64,000 nucleotides of DNA from Ampelocalamus luodianensis (lineage: Eukaryota > Streptophyta > Magnoliopsida > Poales > Poaceae): positions 51,892,916-51,956,915 of the forward strand of contig CM070629.1 in assembly GCA_036346255.1 (NCBI GenBank), written 5' to 3'. The position numbers were made by a program, and so were the translations under genes. A model generated the notes under the pieces. That model saw only the letters and a list, made by a program, of their open reading frames with translations. It made no database searches and was not told where the DNA came from. Shown piece after piece: positions 22,285 to 34,914 of this stretch; within the stretch, counting starts at the first letter, position 1, and the number at the start of each line of letters is the position of its first letter.

Positions 22285-23742
22285 ATGTCAAGAACTAGTA
22301 AGCGTGGTTCCAATGGTGGATCGGATGAGGAGCCTATGTATGATGATACACTATTACTAGACATACGTGCTCAATTTGATGCTACTACTGACTATTTTCT
22401 TTGTCGCGAGAATGTGTTACGCCATCAACTTGAAGCTCAAATCTAAGAGATGCAAGACACGCTGAACAATCGTCTCAACGCAAATGAACGGCATATGATG
22501 AAAGGTTTCGACAATCTGAACCTTGCTATCCATCGCTTGGAGGAGAGGCTACCACTGCCACGAGGAGCTAATGTACTGGTGCTGCCCTAACCACAACATG
22601 GATGTGCACAACGTGTTGTACGCCATACTGAAGATGATTTCTATGCTTCTGATTCAGAGAAGGCCATTTTTGATGATCGTGGAAGACATCAACGATGTTC
22701 ACGACATGATTACTTTGATCGTCGAGGTGCTGGGCATGGTGGACGTCATAATGGAGGTGATGAACGTGAAGACGACAGTATGAGGAGAATCAAGATCACC
22801 ATACTAGAGTTCAAGGGAATATCTAATTTGGAGGCTTATTTGGAGTAGGAGATGCATGTCAATCAAAATTTTAACAACCACCACTACTCTGAAGAGAAGA
22901 AGGTTCATGTTGCCTCGATTGAGTTCACCGAATACGCTATTATTTGGTGGGATCAATTGAATCATGCAGGGGAACGTCCTAACACTTGGGAGGCGATGAA
23001 GCAAGCTATACGAGAATGATTTGTACCAACATACTACACATGGACGCTGCATACAAAGCTACGACGACTTACTCAAGGTGCTCAGATGGTGAGCAAGTAC
23101 TATCAAGAGATGCAAGTACTCATGATCTGTACAAGTGTGCGTGAGTCGGCGAAGGCGACTATGACACGTTTCTTCGAGGGGCTGAACGATGATATACAGA
23201 ACCGTGTTGATTTGATGCAATACAACACTGTCCAAGAATTACTTCATCAAGTGGAGCGTGCTGAACAATAGATGAAGGATACTCAAGCAAGGGGTGGACG
23301 AACCACTCATAGCACTTCGAGGCCTGCAACTTCGCATGATGGAGATGCGGGATCAACTCCTAAACTAGTTGCATCAACTACACCGGTTCAGAGTACATTC
23401 AAGGAAGCTTCGAAGGCTATAAGTACCGCAGGCATAGAAGCATCATAGGTAGATTCTAGTGCATTCTCTATGGCTAGAACTAGCAATATTGAGTGCTTCA
23501 AGTGCAAGGGCAGGGGTCACATGAAGAAAGATTGTCCAAACATAAAGACGGTGTTGCTTACACATGACGACTATGCAACAAAGAGTGAAAGTGAGGAATC
23601 TAAGCCTTTCGATGATTCTAAGAAGCGGGAGGTTGTGATTTGTGATCTGGAGGAGGGCATTTGCTTGATGGCTCAAACAGTGCAGCATGATAACACCGTT
23701 ATTGTGCGAAAGGGACAGCGACACCATATCTTTCAAACCGAG
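22285..23742 (+). pseudogene. Gypsy L gag relic with CCHC knuckle
   Basis: One uninterrupted frame runs from ATG 22285 for about 486 codons with six in-frame stops (22444, 22588, 22846, 23017, 23269, 23446) and no frameshift. It carries the gag retrotransposon domain (WWDQLNHAGERPNTWEAMKQ; YYQEMQVLM; FFEGLNDDIQNRV) and a zinc knuckle CFKCKGRGHMKKDC at about 23500-23540. The start of the protease region follows (QRHHIFQTE near 23715-23742). The sequence then changes abruptly to LTR of element H. The related gag of element P lies at 59188. Confidence 0.87.
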
Positions 23743-26083
23743 TTATGGTTAAGGTTTATAGAGTTTGCCACATAGGGCTTAAGAAAAAAGAGTAAACTTG
23801 CAGTGGAATGAAACAACTCATGGTAGCCATCCGACATGCCCACAAGCAATCGAGTGGAGAACGTGGCTTAGTTCACATAGTCTTCGAAATACTCATTGTA
23901 GAACTCTATGTTCCCTGGTTCTTCATCGGTGACTGATCAACAATGGCGTAAAGCCATGAGTACATAAAGTACTCGGCAAGTTATAAGAAAATGTATTCAA
24001 ATAGTATTCATACAAGGCTTGAATAAGGGTAGCTTTATGTCTATTTTGCATAAAGCAGTATTGATAATAAATACAGTAAATAGATTGAAAACCATAATTT
24101 AAAAGATTAAATACATAAGTAGACAAGTACTTTGAAACAACTAGTGAGCAACCCGTTCTCGTCCCAACCAACAACTGGTGAACTACCTGTTCACTTCCCA
24201 ACCAAACCACCATTCCAACATTTTAAAGAAAAATCTACCCCTCGTGTGAAATCATCAGGCATTATCCATAACCGGGGGCACGACTATTCGAATAGTTTTT
24301 AGCACTCTGTAGAGGTTGTACAGCTTAACCCACAAGAGATAATCAACTTATAATATCAACCATTACATGCTTCCAAAGGTATGTGATTAAGTGATTATCA
24401 CAAGGCTTTTACAAAGTTTTGTCATAAACTAGTTCTGCCCGCTAAGATTTCACTTCCTTTGGATTGACCATCCATTCGTAACCCGGAAACCACACTACCA
24501 TGACAGAACCAAACTAATACATTACTAATTAATCAGCCAGGTCCACCCCATCGTGGACATATGGTTGTACGGTAAGGCCTAGATCAATGACGCACAAAGT
24601 TAAGTCCTTAGTGATTGCTCAGACGAGACATCCTCATCCAAAATGTGCTACTTGCACCACTTTACTGCACGATCATTCGCCTAAGTATGAAATCATTTTT
24701 CAACCCGGCCAAATGACATCCCTTGCCTTGGAACAATAAATTTTATCAAGAGTGGTTACCCCACAATTCCATATATCATTAAGTCAATTTATCAATTTTG
24801 AACATGTGCTCAAGCCCATTGTGACTAAGCAAGACTAAACATCTCTACTATACCCATGTTGGTATTACAATAATGTCCAACTAATATCAACTCATACTAT
24901 GGTGTCTAAGGATATATGTCAATCACAATTATCAAGGTGTCATACTACCAAATAGGTATTTAGCTACTCCCGAAAACAGACGATATAACATTAGCAATGC
25001 ATGTTGATATAAAATAATATATTTTTATAAAATGGGTACGACATGATCAAAGGTCCATGACTTGCCTTCGTTGAAGGTTTGAGTTGCTTCGATAGATGGG
25101 TCCAGGAAAGCTTCAGAAACGCTAGAATCTATACACGCAAAAAGAGCCAAATAAATATAATAATTCCAAATAAAATCCAAAAATTCTCAAATTAGAAGCA
25201 AAATAAAGGAACTGAATTTATATAAATTTAGGAACAAGAATCGACAGAATCGAAGTTCGTATGAAGGAGAAAGAACATCCGGAAGTTTGAAGTCACATGA
25301 AATGATAGAAAAAGAAAGGGAGGGAATATTCTGAAGAATATTCCTTTTCAAAAATGAGAAGAGGGAGGGGCAGCGCCTGGGCGCGGGCAATAGGGCGGGC
25401 GCTTGGGGCGACATGCGCGCAGGGCATGGACGGCCAGGAGAGGGGCCAGGGCTCGGGTCGCGGGCGTGGGGCGTGAAGGGCATGGGCGGGGCGCAAGGCT
25501 CAAGGTGGGTGTGAGCATGGGGCTAGCACGACTCACTGGTTTTTTGAGGAAGAAGAACAGGAGCCAAAAAGGAAAGAAAGAAGAGAGAGAGAAAAAGAAA
25601 AGACAGAAAGAAAAATGAGAAAAAATAAATAAAAAAAATCAAAAAATTTCAAGAAAATATAACAAAAATCCTTGTAACCTAACGAAATAGAATAAAACAA
25701 ATTTTGAATTTAATTGAAGTTTATTTTAATAATATAAAATGTTTTAAATTCTAAAAATACAATTTAAGCTTTAAATTAATTCAATAAAATGCAAATGGTT
25801 CATTTTAATTTTAAAGCTTCAAAAGACTTCGAAATTCGGGAAAACTCAAAAGAAATAAAAAGTGCTTAAAGGAAATAACAGCAATGTCTTGGAAAAAAGG
25901 AAATCCAAGATAAAATAAGAAAATCAAATAAAATATTTTTTATTTAATTGAAGTTTGATTTAATCACATGAAATTGTTTTTAATTTATGAAATTTTAAAT
26001 TAAGCATTAACAATTCAAGAAAATTCAAATGGTGATTTTTATTTTGAAAATTTTAAAAAAGGCTTGAAAATTGGGATATTACA
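23743..26083 (-). repeat. 3' LTR of element H, truncated
   Basis: It reads from TGTAATATCCCAATTTT at 26083 downwards on the minus strand and parallels 28270-31293. Relative to the 5' LTR it lacks about 680 bp between 25360 and 25362 (equivalent to 29915-30600) and its 3' terminal part. The terminal TGTC...-type end is missing at 23743. Confidence 0.82.
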
Positions 26084-26429
26084 AAACGACACCTTAAACA
26101 GAATCTCGACCTTGAGATTCGGGCTGACTAAAGAATATGTGTGGGGACTCGGACTTTGCTCACTCTTCCAAGTGACTTTCTCTTTTGAGCAAAACAAAAC
26201 GGTAAAGGATGCTGTACCGACTAGAGACTTACCAGGAACGACGTTCTGAGCTGATTAGACTGGGTCTGTGGTGACTTGATCCACTCGACCTCTTGTAGAA
26301 GGAAGTGAAGTTCTGTTGACTTGACTTGGAGTCTAGGGTGTTCCTCGGCATGCCCCTACGTAGAGGTTCTGGCTAGTGTAGCGCCCAAATTAAATAGAAT
26401 TGGCGTTAGGGCTCGCTTTTGCGGACATT

Positions 26430-27527
26430 TGTTGATGTATTGACCTGTCTCGTGGCAGTTGAACAGATAATTCCGACAGCATGTTTGTTGTTTCTTGGTA
26501 GCTGGTTGTTGTTGTTGCCAAAGTCGATGGATCCGAAAACAGTCAGATGAGGTGTTAGAGTAGGAGTCATGGATGCAGCAGGAGGGGTGTACTTGACAGG
26601 ATGCTGCACATTCATTATGAGTCTTTACGGATGGTTTTGATGAGATCCATGTTGTGTTATCTTCCTCTTGTGAGATTCTTTAAGCTCACGACAAGACTCT
26701 TCTATGAGCCCAACTTTATCAACCATATGCTAGAAATCTACATAATTGTTACCAACAACTTGTACCTTCAAGCTGGGGTACTTGAGTCCACGCTTGAAAT
26801 GCTTCTAACGGGCATTATCTGTGGCCACATCCTCTAGAGCATAACAGGGAAGTTGAGTGAACTTATTGATGTATTCACTCACTGACATGCTTCCTTGGTG
26901 TAATTCACGAAACTCATTTTTCTTCATCTCTACTATGCCATCTGGGACATGAGAGTGGCGAAAAGCTGCTAAAAACTCGGCCCAAGTAATAGCTTCTGGA
27001 TTCTCATTGGATGCGGTGTAGTTTTCCCACCATTCTATTGCGGTGCCTTCCAGCTGATGTGTGGCATAAAAAACTTTTTCACGATCATTACACTGAGCAA
27101 TGGTGAGTTTCTTCCCAATAGAGCGTAGCCAATCATCGGCATCCAGTGGTTTGAAGGAGTTGGAAAATGTAGGTGGACGTGTCCACATGAACTCCACCAA
27201 CTTTGACCGCAGATAAGCTGCTAGTGGTGGTGGCATAGCAGCTGCTTGGTTGTTCTAATTCAACATGTTGACTATGGCAGCGGCGGTCTGATTGTTCTGG
27301 TTCAGCATTGCGACAAAGGCAGCAACAGTCTCGTTCTGTTGATTCATCATTTGATTCATATTTTGCATCATGACGTTCATTAACTGAGTCTGAGCTGCCA
27401 TAAACTGACCCAAGCCTTGGTCTACTATTGCAGTCGATGAGGGTGATGCATTGGGATTAGTACTGGCGTTGGGATCCACTGGTTCACTGGGACTTGCTGA
27501 GTTGTGGGTCCGAACTATCTGAAACAA
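26430..27527 (-). pseudogene. Element H gag relic
   Basis: The minus-strand frame starts at about 27527 with a Gln/Asn/Met-rich N-terminus (QLMNVMMQNMNQMMNQ). The gag domain follows (ADDWLRSIGKKL, EWWENYTASNENPEAITWAE, FRELHQGSMSVSEYINKFTQL). In-frame stops at 27255 (TAG), 26805 (TAG) and further on do not change the frame for about 850 bp. A decayed zinc knuckle (NCHETGQYINKCPQK) lies near 26430-26475 in another frame. Gag packages the RNA genome in virus-like particles. There is no protease or RT downstream. Confidence 0.85.
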
Positions 27528-28092
27528 TTCTTCCTAGGTTTAATAGATGAGAGGGAGAAAGCATGACAGGTGAGAGGAAAAAGCACAAAAGATGAGAGAA
27601 CAAGGAAGAAAGATAGAAACAAGCTAATTAGGAAGGTCGGTTAAACCCAAAGAATAAATGCTAGAAAGCTGTTAAAAGGCAACAAAACTCGAGCAGAAGA
27701 TCCTATTGCATGGACTAAACGATACTAAAACTGAGAAGGGCAACTTTGGTACGACACTACTAATCTAACTTATATGGAAGATCGACTAGAAATAATCGGC
27801 AGATCTTGAAACTTCCAGGCCACCCATCGCTTTGATCACGAGAAGCTCGATCTTATATAGATTCTTGAGGTGAGGAGGTCAATTTAAATTTGAAAACAAA
27901 GTTTCAGAAAAGATAAGAGATAAGGACCTAAAAATGATATAAGAAAAGAATAGGATAAGATAAGAGAAGAATAGAATAACACAAGAAAAGAATAACTATT
28001 CATGTCAATTTGTTGGTTTGATTTAGAAAATAAATATTATTTTTTTACTAAAACGACCATGCTAACTATGGTTGCATCCTACAGTCGACATA

Positions 28093-28103
28093 GCTCTATA
28101 CCA
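28093..28103 (-). other. Primer-binding site of element H
   Basis: On the minus strand, four bases inside the 5' LTR boundary (28108), the sequence reads tggtatagagc. That is one base short of the initiator-Met tRNA-complementary tggtatcagagc. It fixes the reverse orientation of the element. Confidence 0.75.
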
Positions 28104-28107
28104 TCTC

Positions 28108-31100
28108 TATCGGGACCCTGGATCTCTAAATCCGAGCCCTTTGTGTATTCTGAACTAGTCCCATGATCAGCAGCTAGTTCACACAGTGACAACCTCGATG
28201 TCAATCATATCCATACAACAAAATATCTAAGAAGCAGACAAATTAATATTACTTAGTAGCAACGTACCTTATGGTCGAGGTTTACAGAGTTTACTATGCA
28301 GGGCTTAAGACAAAAAAGTAAACTTGCAGCGGAATGAAACAACTTGTGGTAGCCATCCAACATGCCCACAGACAATCGAGTGGAGAACGCGGCCTAATTC
28401 GCATAGTCTTTGAAATACTCCTCGTAGAACTCTGTGTTCCCTGGTTCTTCCTCGGTGACTGATCAATAATGGCGTAAAGCCGTGAGTACATAAATTACTC
28501 AGCAAGTCGTAGGGAAATGTATGTAAATAGTAGTCATGCGAGACTTGAATAATGGTAGCTTTATGTCTATTTTGCGGAAAGCAGTATTGACAATAAATAC
28601 AATAAATAGATTGAAAAACACAATTTAAAAGATTAAATACATAAGTAAACAAGTACTTTGAAACAACTAGCGAACAACCTATTAACTTCCCAACCAACAA
28701 TCGGAGAACTACCTGTTCACTTCTTAACCAAACCACCATTCTAATATTTTTAAGAAAAATCTACCCCTTATGTGAAATCACCACGCATTGTCCATAACCG
28801 ACGACACGGCTATTCGGATAGTTTTTAAAACTCTACAGAAGTTGTACAGCTTGACCCACAAGGGATAATCAACTTATAATGTCGGCCATGACATACTTTC
28901 AAAGGTGTGCGACTAAGTGATTATCACAAGACTTTTACAAAATTCTGTCTTAACCCAGTTCTACCTGCTAAGGTTTCACTTCCTTTGGAATAACCATCCG
29001 CCGAAAGCCCCCTCTTGCGCCATGTGAATCCATATGTAACTCGGAAACCACACTACCATGACAAAACCAAACTAATATATTACTAATTAATCAGCCAGGT
29101 CCACCCCATCCTGGACATGTGGTTGTACAGTAAAGCTCAGATCAATGGCGCACAAAGTTAAGTCCTTAGTGATTATTCAGGTGAGACATCCTCATCCAAA
29201 ATGTGCTACCTGCACCCCATTTACTGTATGATCATTCGCATGAATATAAAATCATTTTTTTAACCCGGCCAAATGACATCCCTTGCCATGGCACAACAAA
29301 TTTTATCAATAGTGGTTACCCCACAATTCCATATATCATTAAGTCAATTTATCAATTTTGAACATGTGATCAAGCCCATCGTGACTAAGCAAGACTAAGC
29401 ATCTCTACGATAACCATGTTGGCATTACAATAATGTCCAACTAATATCAACCCATACTATGATGTCCAAGGATATATACCAATCACAATTATCAAGGTGT
29501 CATACTGTCAAATAGGTATTTAGCTACCCCTGAAAACAGTTGATATAAAATTAGCAATGCATGTTGATATAAAAACAATATAGTTTTATAAAAATGGGTA
29601 TGACATGATCAAATGTTTACGACTTGCCTTCATTGAAGGTTTGAGTTGCTTTGGCAGACGGGTCCAGAAAGTTTCAGAAACGCCAAAATTTATACGCGCA
29701 AAAAGAGCCAAATAAATACAATAATTCCAAATAAAATCCAAAAATTATCAAATTATAACCAAAAGAAATGTACTAAATTTAGATGAATTTAGGAACAAGA
29801 ATCGACGGAATCGGAGTTCGTATGAAGGAGAACGAATGTCCAGAAGTTTGAAGTCACATGAAATGATAGAAAAAGAAAGGGATGGAATATTCAGAAGAAT
29901 ATTCCTTTTCAGAAAAGACAAAAGAAATTGCTGACTTTAGGGAGGAGGGGGGCATTTGCAATAGAAAGCAAGAGAGAAAGAGGAATGCTCTGTGTATGAC
30001 TAGAGGGCCCCACATGTAAGAGGCTCAAGTAAAGAAAGAAGAAGTAATGCATAGCAGAGCAGCAATAAAGAGCTCGAGGCGGCAGATGCTGGTGGCGGCG
30101 GCACCAGCAAAGGGCAAGGCAGTGGCCGACGGGGAAGGGCTAAATGGAACCCTGGTGTGGTCCTCTACCCAATGGTGGTGGCGGCGGCGACGACGGCGAA
30201 GCGAGGCGGTGGCGGCGCTACGACAGTCTTTGAGCGACGAGGGAGGGAGCACCGTGAAGAATGCGATGAGGCGAACTTAACGGAGTAGACGATATATGTG
30301 GGCGGGGGGATCACCAACGGCAATGGAACAAGTGAAGATAAAGCTTCGATCGCGGCGAGGTCTTCGGCGAAATTGGCAACGAGATTTTGGAATTGAGGTG
30401 GAGGATTGGAAGAGAACCTTCCGAAACGTGACGTGACGCAGATGGCTTGGCAAAAGATTGATAGGAGAGGGAGATCGAGAGGAGGGGAAGATGTCTAGTT
30501 TTGGGGAAGACAAGGGAGCTTGCAGTAGCGATTGCTCTGGGGGAAAGGAAAGGGGGTAGAGTAAGGGGAAGAAGGGGAGCTGGCTTGCTCTTTATAGTGG
30601 GGGAAGAGGGAGGGGTGGCGCCTGGGCATGGGCGGCAGGGTAGGCACTCAGGGCGGTGCGAGCGTAGGTCATGGGCGACTGGGAGTGGGGCCATGGCGGG
30701 GGGCGCGCATGCGGGTGCGGGGCTGGCACGACGCACTGGTTTTTCGGAGAAGAAGAATAGGAGCTTGAAAGAAAAGAAAGAAGAAAGAGAAAGAAGAAGA
30801 AAAGAAAAACAAGAAAAAGAGAAAATAAAAGAAATCCAAAAATAAAATAAATTTAGAAAATTCAAGAAAATGCCACAAAAATCCTTGTAACCTAACAAAA
30901 TCAAATAAAACAAAATTTGAATTTAATTGAAGTTTATTTTAATCATATAAAATGTTTTAAAGGTGTAAAAATTTAATTTAAGCTTTAAATTAATTCAATA
31001 AAATGCAAATGGTTTATTTTAATTTTTAAAGCTTCAAAAAGACTCTGAATCGGGAAAACTGAAAAGAAATAAAAAGAACTCAAAGGAAATAACAACAATG

Positions 31101-31293
31101 TGTTAGAAAAACAAAATTCAAGATATAACCAGAAAATCAAATAAAACCATTTTTTTAATTGAAGTTTGATTTTCTCACATTAAATTATTTTTAATTTATG
31201 AAATTTCAAATTAAGCATTAACACTTCATGAAAATTCAAATGATGATTTTTATTTTAAAAATTTCAAGAATATCTAAAAATTGGGATGTTACA
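28108..31293 (-). repeat. 5' LTR of element H
   Basis: This 3186-bp LTR runs on the minus strand from TGTAACATCCCAATTTT (31293) to a terminus reading ...CCCGATA (28108), where related copies end in ...CCCGACA. A TATA box (minus, 30591-30598) sits in a GC-rich segment containing poly-Glu/Lys-like purine runs. Long open frames at 30311-30913 reflect composition only. Confidence 0.85.
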
Positions 31294-31703
31294 TTAAACA
31301 AACTACAACTTATGATTTCTATGTTTTTAATTACGCTGGCTACGTCTAAAGAAAGTTACACTATCTAGGCTATTTGCCTGGTACTTGAGATGAATTGTCC
31401 GTGCAGTGCAACCTCCTCCTTGTATAATGGTTTTTGGTGTCAAATCTGCTAGCCATCTCGTGTGGCTGGTGCTACGATTCTCTTTCGCGAAATTAGGTTG
31501 TTCTTGTGAGGATTTGTCGTTGTCTTCCCAATCGATGTAAAACTACGATTCGCTAGTGTTGCATCGATAAGAAGTTATTGGGTTATTTCTGTAAGAATAA
31601 GTTATGGTTCATTTGGCGACAGACAGAGTATTATTTATATATTTTTAAAAATAAATATTTAATTTTGTTATTTTAATAAAATAAAATTTCCTCCTCCCCC
31701 ACT
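31294..31703. other. Unassigned sequence left of the MULE
   Basis: This is 410 bp without coding frames or recognised repeat ends, AT-rich at the right (31640-31690). It is the left neighbour of the MULE insertion and so would have been continuous with the RCC1-gene promoter sequence now at 45248. I see no gene. Confidence 0.5.
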
Positions 31704-31712
31704 GTGGTTGAG

Positions 31713-31802
31713 GGATTTTTTTTTAAAATAATACTATTTTAAAAGATATTTACAAAAATAAATAGCCGCCCCCCAAAAATTACAAAAATATGTCCCTATC
31801 GC
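31713..31802 (+). repeat. Left terminal inverted repeat of the MULE
   Basis: It matches the reverse complement of 45150-45238, sharing for example attttaaaagatatttac and a tacaaaaatatgtcc block. It contains an A/T-rich outer half and ends at tatcgc. Confidence 0.88.
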
Positions 31803-31900
31803 CCCCCTGTCGCCAGTTGAGGTATGTATCGCCAGTTCAACTGGCGACACATCCTATCGTCAATTGAACTGGCGATAGATACCAGTTTTTTATTTTTCCT
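31803..31900. repeat. Left subterminal inverted repeats of the MULE
   Basis: Several copies of cgccagtt occur in both orientations. They include the near-perfect palindrome tcgccagttcaactggcga (31829-31847) and a degenerate second copy at about 31857-31876. The right subterminal region (45026-45146) has matching cgccagtt units. These may be transposase-binding sites, which is inference. Confidence 0.7.
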
Positions 31901-32209
31901 ATTCCACTTAGCCAGTTTTTTATTTTCATAAATTTTAAACGGTACCAAATTTGTTAGAATCGCAATAACATTTTGTCATCATCGTATATTGTTCTACTAC
32001 AGTTAATTTTTGGAGAATTTAGCGAGGACGTTTGAAGCATGAATGATTTGTAAAGGGGAAGGTAAATGATATTGCGATTCGCCAAGGAATTCATACACAC
32101 TGATATTACAGAACTTGTAGCAGAACGTCATAACACTTAATTGAAATGATAATTCACAACATTGGTAATAATATATTACTAATGTCCGTTTTTTCTCGTG
32201 GTCGCGACC

Positions 32210-32440
32210 TCAACGTCTCCCATGTGGACTGCCTCTAGTCGGGGCACCAGATGAGGTCCCTGCGGTGACGTCCGGAATGCCAATGTCTTCTTGGTCCTGA
32301 GTATTTCGCGTGGGGCATGTCTTGAAGGTGTGCCCAAACTCCCTGCAAATGGAGCACTTCTTTGTACGACGTCCGGCTTCTGCCTCGTCCATATCATTCC
32401 TGATGCGCCGTACCTGTCGCCGGCCAACCTTTCCCTTGAG
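32210..32440 (-). pseudogene. MULE transposase C-terminus, zinc knuckle
   Basis: The minus-strand frame has a basic stretch (GRRQVRRIRNDMDEAEAGRR) and then a CCHC zinc knuckle, CSICREFGHTFKTC, a common C-terminal feature of MULE transposases. A short Ser/Gly/Pro tail follows to a stop at 32210. It is the continuation of the transposase at 41612-43430. LTR J separates them, with the TSD cctac at 32441-32445 and 41607-41611. Confidence 0.82.
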
Positions 32441-34914
32441 CCTACTGTGAGACCCCGGTCTATTTAGCTTGTAATACTTAGCCTTCCATTGGCTCTAGCG
32501 TCACAAGCAAAATACACCGTGTCTTGATGGACATGTGCTCTCCAGAAATGCAGCAGACATACATCTTTACCAAAGTATGCATCAATTCCATACATCACAT
32601 ATTAACAAGTCTAACAAAAGACATACATAATATAGAGTTATTACAAAAGCGCCGACCGGCCAAATGACATTAATGTAACAGTAACAGCGGAAGCAAAAGT
32701 GTCATAAGATGGCTATAAACAAAACCAACTGGTTTGCCCACACAACCCACAAGGCAACCGACCGGGCCGCCAACTAGTCGCCTCCACCGTAGTAAAACTC
32801 ACTGAAGTCGATCCCTTGGGGATCCACTTCTTCCTCTGCAACAACAAGCAATGCAGGTGAGTACAATAATGTACTCGTAAGACTTACAGTAACAAGCCTA
32901 TACATAACTACATGAAAGCTGTAACAAAGGAGATGGTTATATGGTTAATTGGACGCATAAAGCAATTTCCATTTGCAATAATGTGATAGATTGAAGACAA
33001 TTTGTCAAATCTGTTTTTAAGTGTTGAAATAGCAACGAGATACAATAAGTAACAAGAGTAACCACCTGGAGGTGACTAACCCAATAGCCACCACAACATA
33101 GCACGAATCCCCGATTCGTACCACCCATCAAGTTTTAATTAAAAGGTTGTAGTCTAACTCTCGAAAAGCTTACCCAAGCGTGTCCATAACCTAGGACGAG
33201 GCTATTCGAATAGTTTGAACCCTGCAGGGGTGTACCAATGTACCCACACTTCAGACCGCCTTTTTGCCACAAAAAGCACACTTCCGAAGGTATGCCGGCA
33301 CAGCTAAGTCTTACGAGACGTTTCCAATATTGTGTATTAATTACGAGCCGCTTGTATGGTCAGAAAACCATACGCTTACATTGTAAAGCCGAAAAGACAA
33401 CTACCCACTCAGGGTAAAGCTTTTCGGACAACTACAATGCTCCCAACACCATCCCTCCTACGACCTCCTGCGACTCGGAGACAATACCCGCCAAAGTACT
33501 AAGTCAAGAGAGGTCCCATACCCTCTAGTGTGGTTAGCATGCACAAAATGCCTAGATAACAGGTACTCACAAGATGTTCGGTCCTTAATTGACCCGGGCA
33601 TCATTCCAGTCACACCCAAAAACACACCATCTTACCATTGTGCCCAAGTCGAAATCATTTTGTTTTCAGTTTTCACAAGTAAACATAGCACAAGGCTAAT
33701 TTATAAAGATCATAATAAGTTTGTGTGATCAAGGTTATCGACAAGTCGATAACCGCCTATTTCTACCGATAGCTAAGCATGACTAAGCATTTTAACTCGT
33801 ACTACTAAGTGACAAGGGTTTATCCAACGAATCCAAAATTACAGCAAGATAGTCCTAGGCTCAGTAGTAGAGGATAAACATTTACCTACAGATTATGCAT
33901 CTAATAGGTCAACTAGTCGACAATAGTTTAAAACAAGATAGCAATGCATACGTAGAATTTGAAAATAGTAGGAGCAACATGATCAAATGATGCTACATCT
34001 GCTTGCCTTGTTGGATATAGTCTTCTTGCTGCTGAGGATCACTCTCGCAAATACCTGGATCATCGCAATCTATCGATCGAGGAAAGAGAACAAATAAGAA
34101 TGAATAACACAGACAATAACCAAGATTTCAATTTCATCTAATATGCACAAAATTCATACAACAGCTAGAGAATGATTTTATAGAAATTTAGAAACAGAAA
34201 TCATTTTATTTGGAGTTAAGAACAATTTTCTAAGAATTTTCCAAGATAAAAATACATAAAAGCACCATTAAATTAATTATCAAAATTTTATGAAACAGAG
34301 ACATACTTAAAAACTATTCTAGTAAAAAGTACATTAAAAATGAAAACTAACAAAATTGGTTTCATTCGATTTGGAGCAAAATTGAATTAGTTATGGATTT
34401 TCTAAGTTAAAAGAATTAAAGTGCAAAAGTAATTCAATTCGGAAATTTCTAAAAGCATTAATTCTTTTTTACACACGCAGTCAGCTAGCCACAGCGCATG
34501 ACAGGTGGGCCCGAGATCAAAATGTTGACCTGGTCAACATTGACCGGCTTCGGCCGAAGCTGGCTTTGAAGGCGTATTTTAAGAAGACGTCTTCTGTTTA
34601 CTAAAACGTAAACCTAAACTAAGCATATAGAAATTACGTGTTTCTTTGGTGAAGACGTATTTACATCTTACATCAATACTAAACCGATCAAGAGGGCCCA
34701 CACGTCAACGTCTCTGTGTGGAAACCAAAACACTAATGACCTAGGATTTCAGCTCCCGGGCCCGCGCGTCGGTGGAACAAAAGGGTAATCAAACCAGTTA
34801 ATAATTGCAACCGTCATCAATTAGCCCTAACGACCGTGATTCTGCGTTAATGACATGCTAGCACGGTCGGTTGTTCCGACAAGCAGAGGTGCCCTCGGCC
34901 GTGATCTTGCCGGG

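Larger units (their letters stand above)
23743..31293 (-). mobile_element. Gag-only gypsy element 'H', reverse orientation
   Basis: This element has two LTRs of the D/E family with a 2-kb internal region between them. In its own orientation it reads 5' LTR (31293-28108), PBS, gag (27527 to about 26430), short tail, then 3' LTR (26083-23743). No pol is present. The 3' LTR lacks its last ~165 bp and has a ~680-bp internal deletion relative to the 5' LTR. TSDs cannot be tested because the lower end is truncated into gypsy L gag. It is non-autonomous as it stands. Confidence 0.85.

Noticed and set aside
30311..30913. A 200-codon minus-strand frame rich in Phe/Ser/Leu
   Set aside because: It lies in the GC-rich and purine-run part of the H 5' LTR. 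The overlapping plus-strand frame is equally open, so this is composition.
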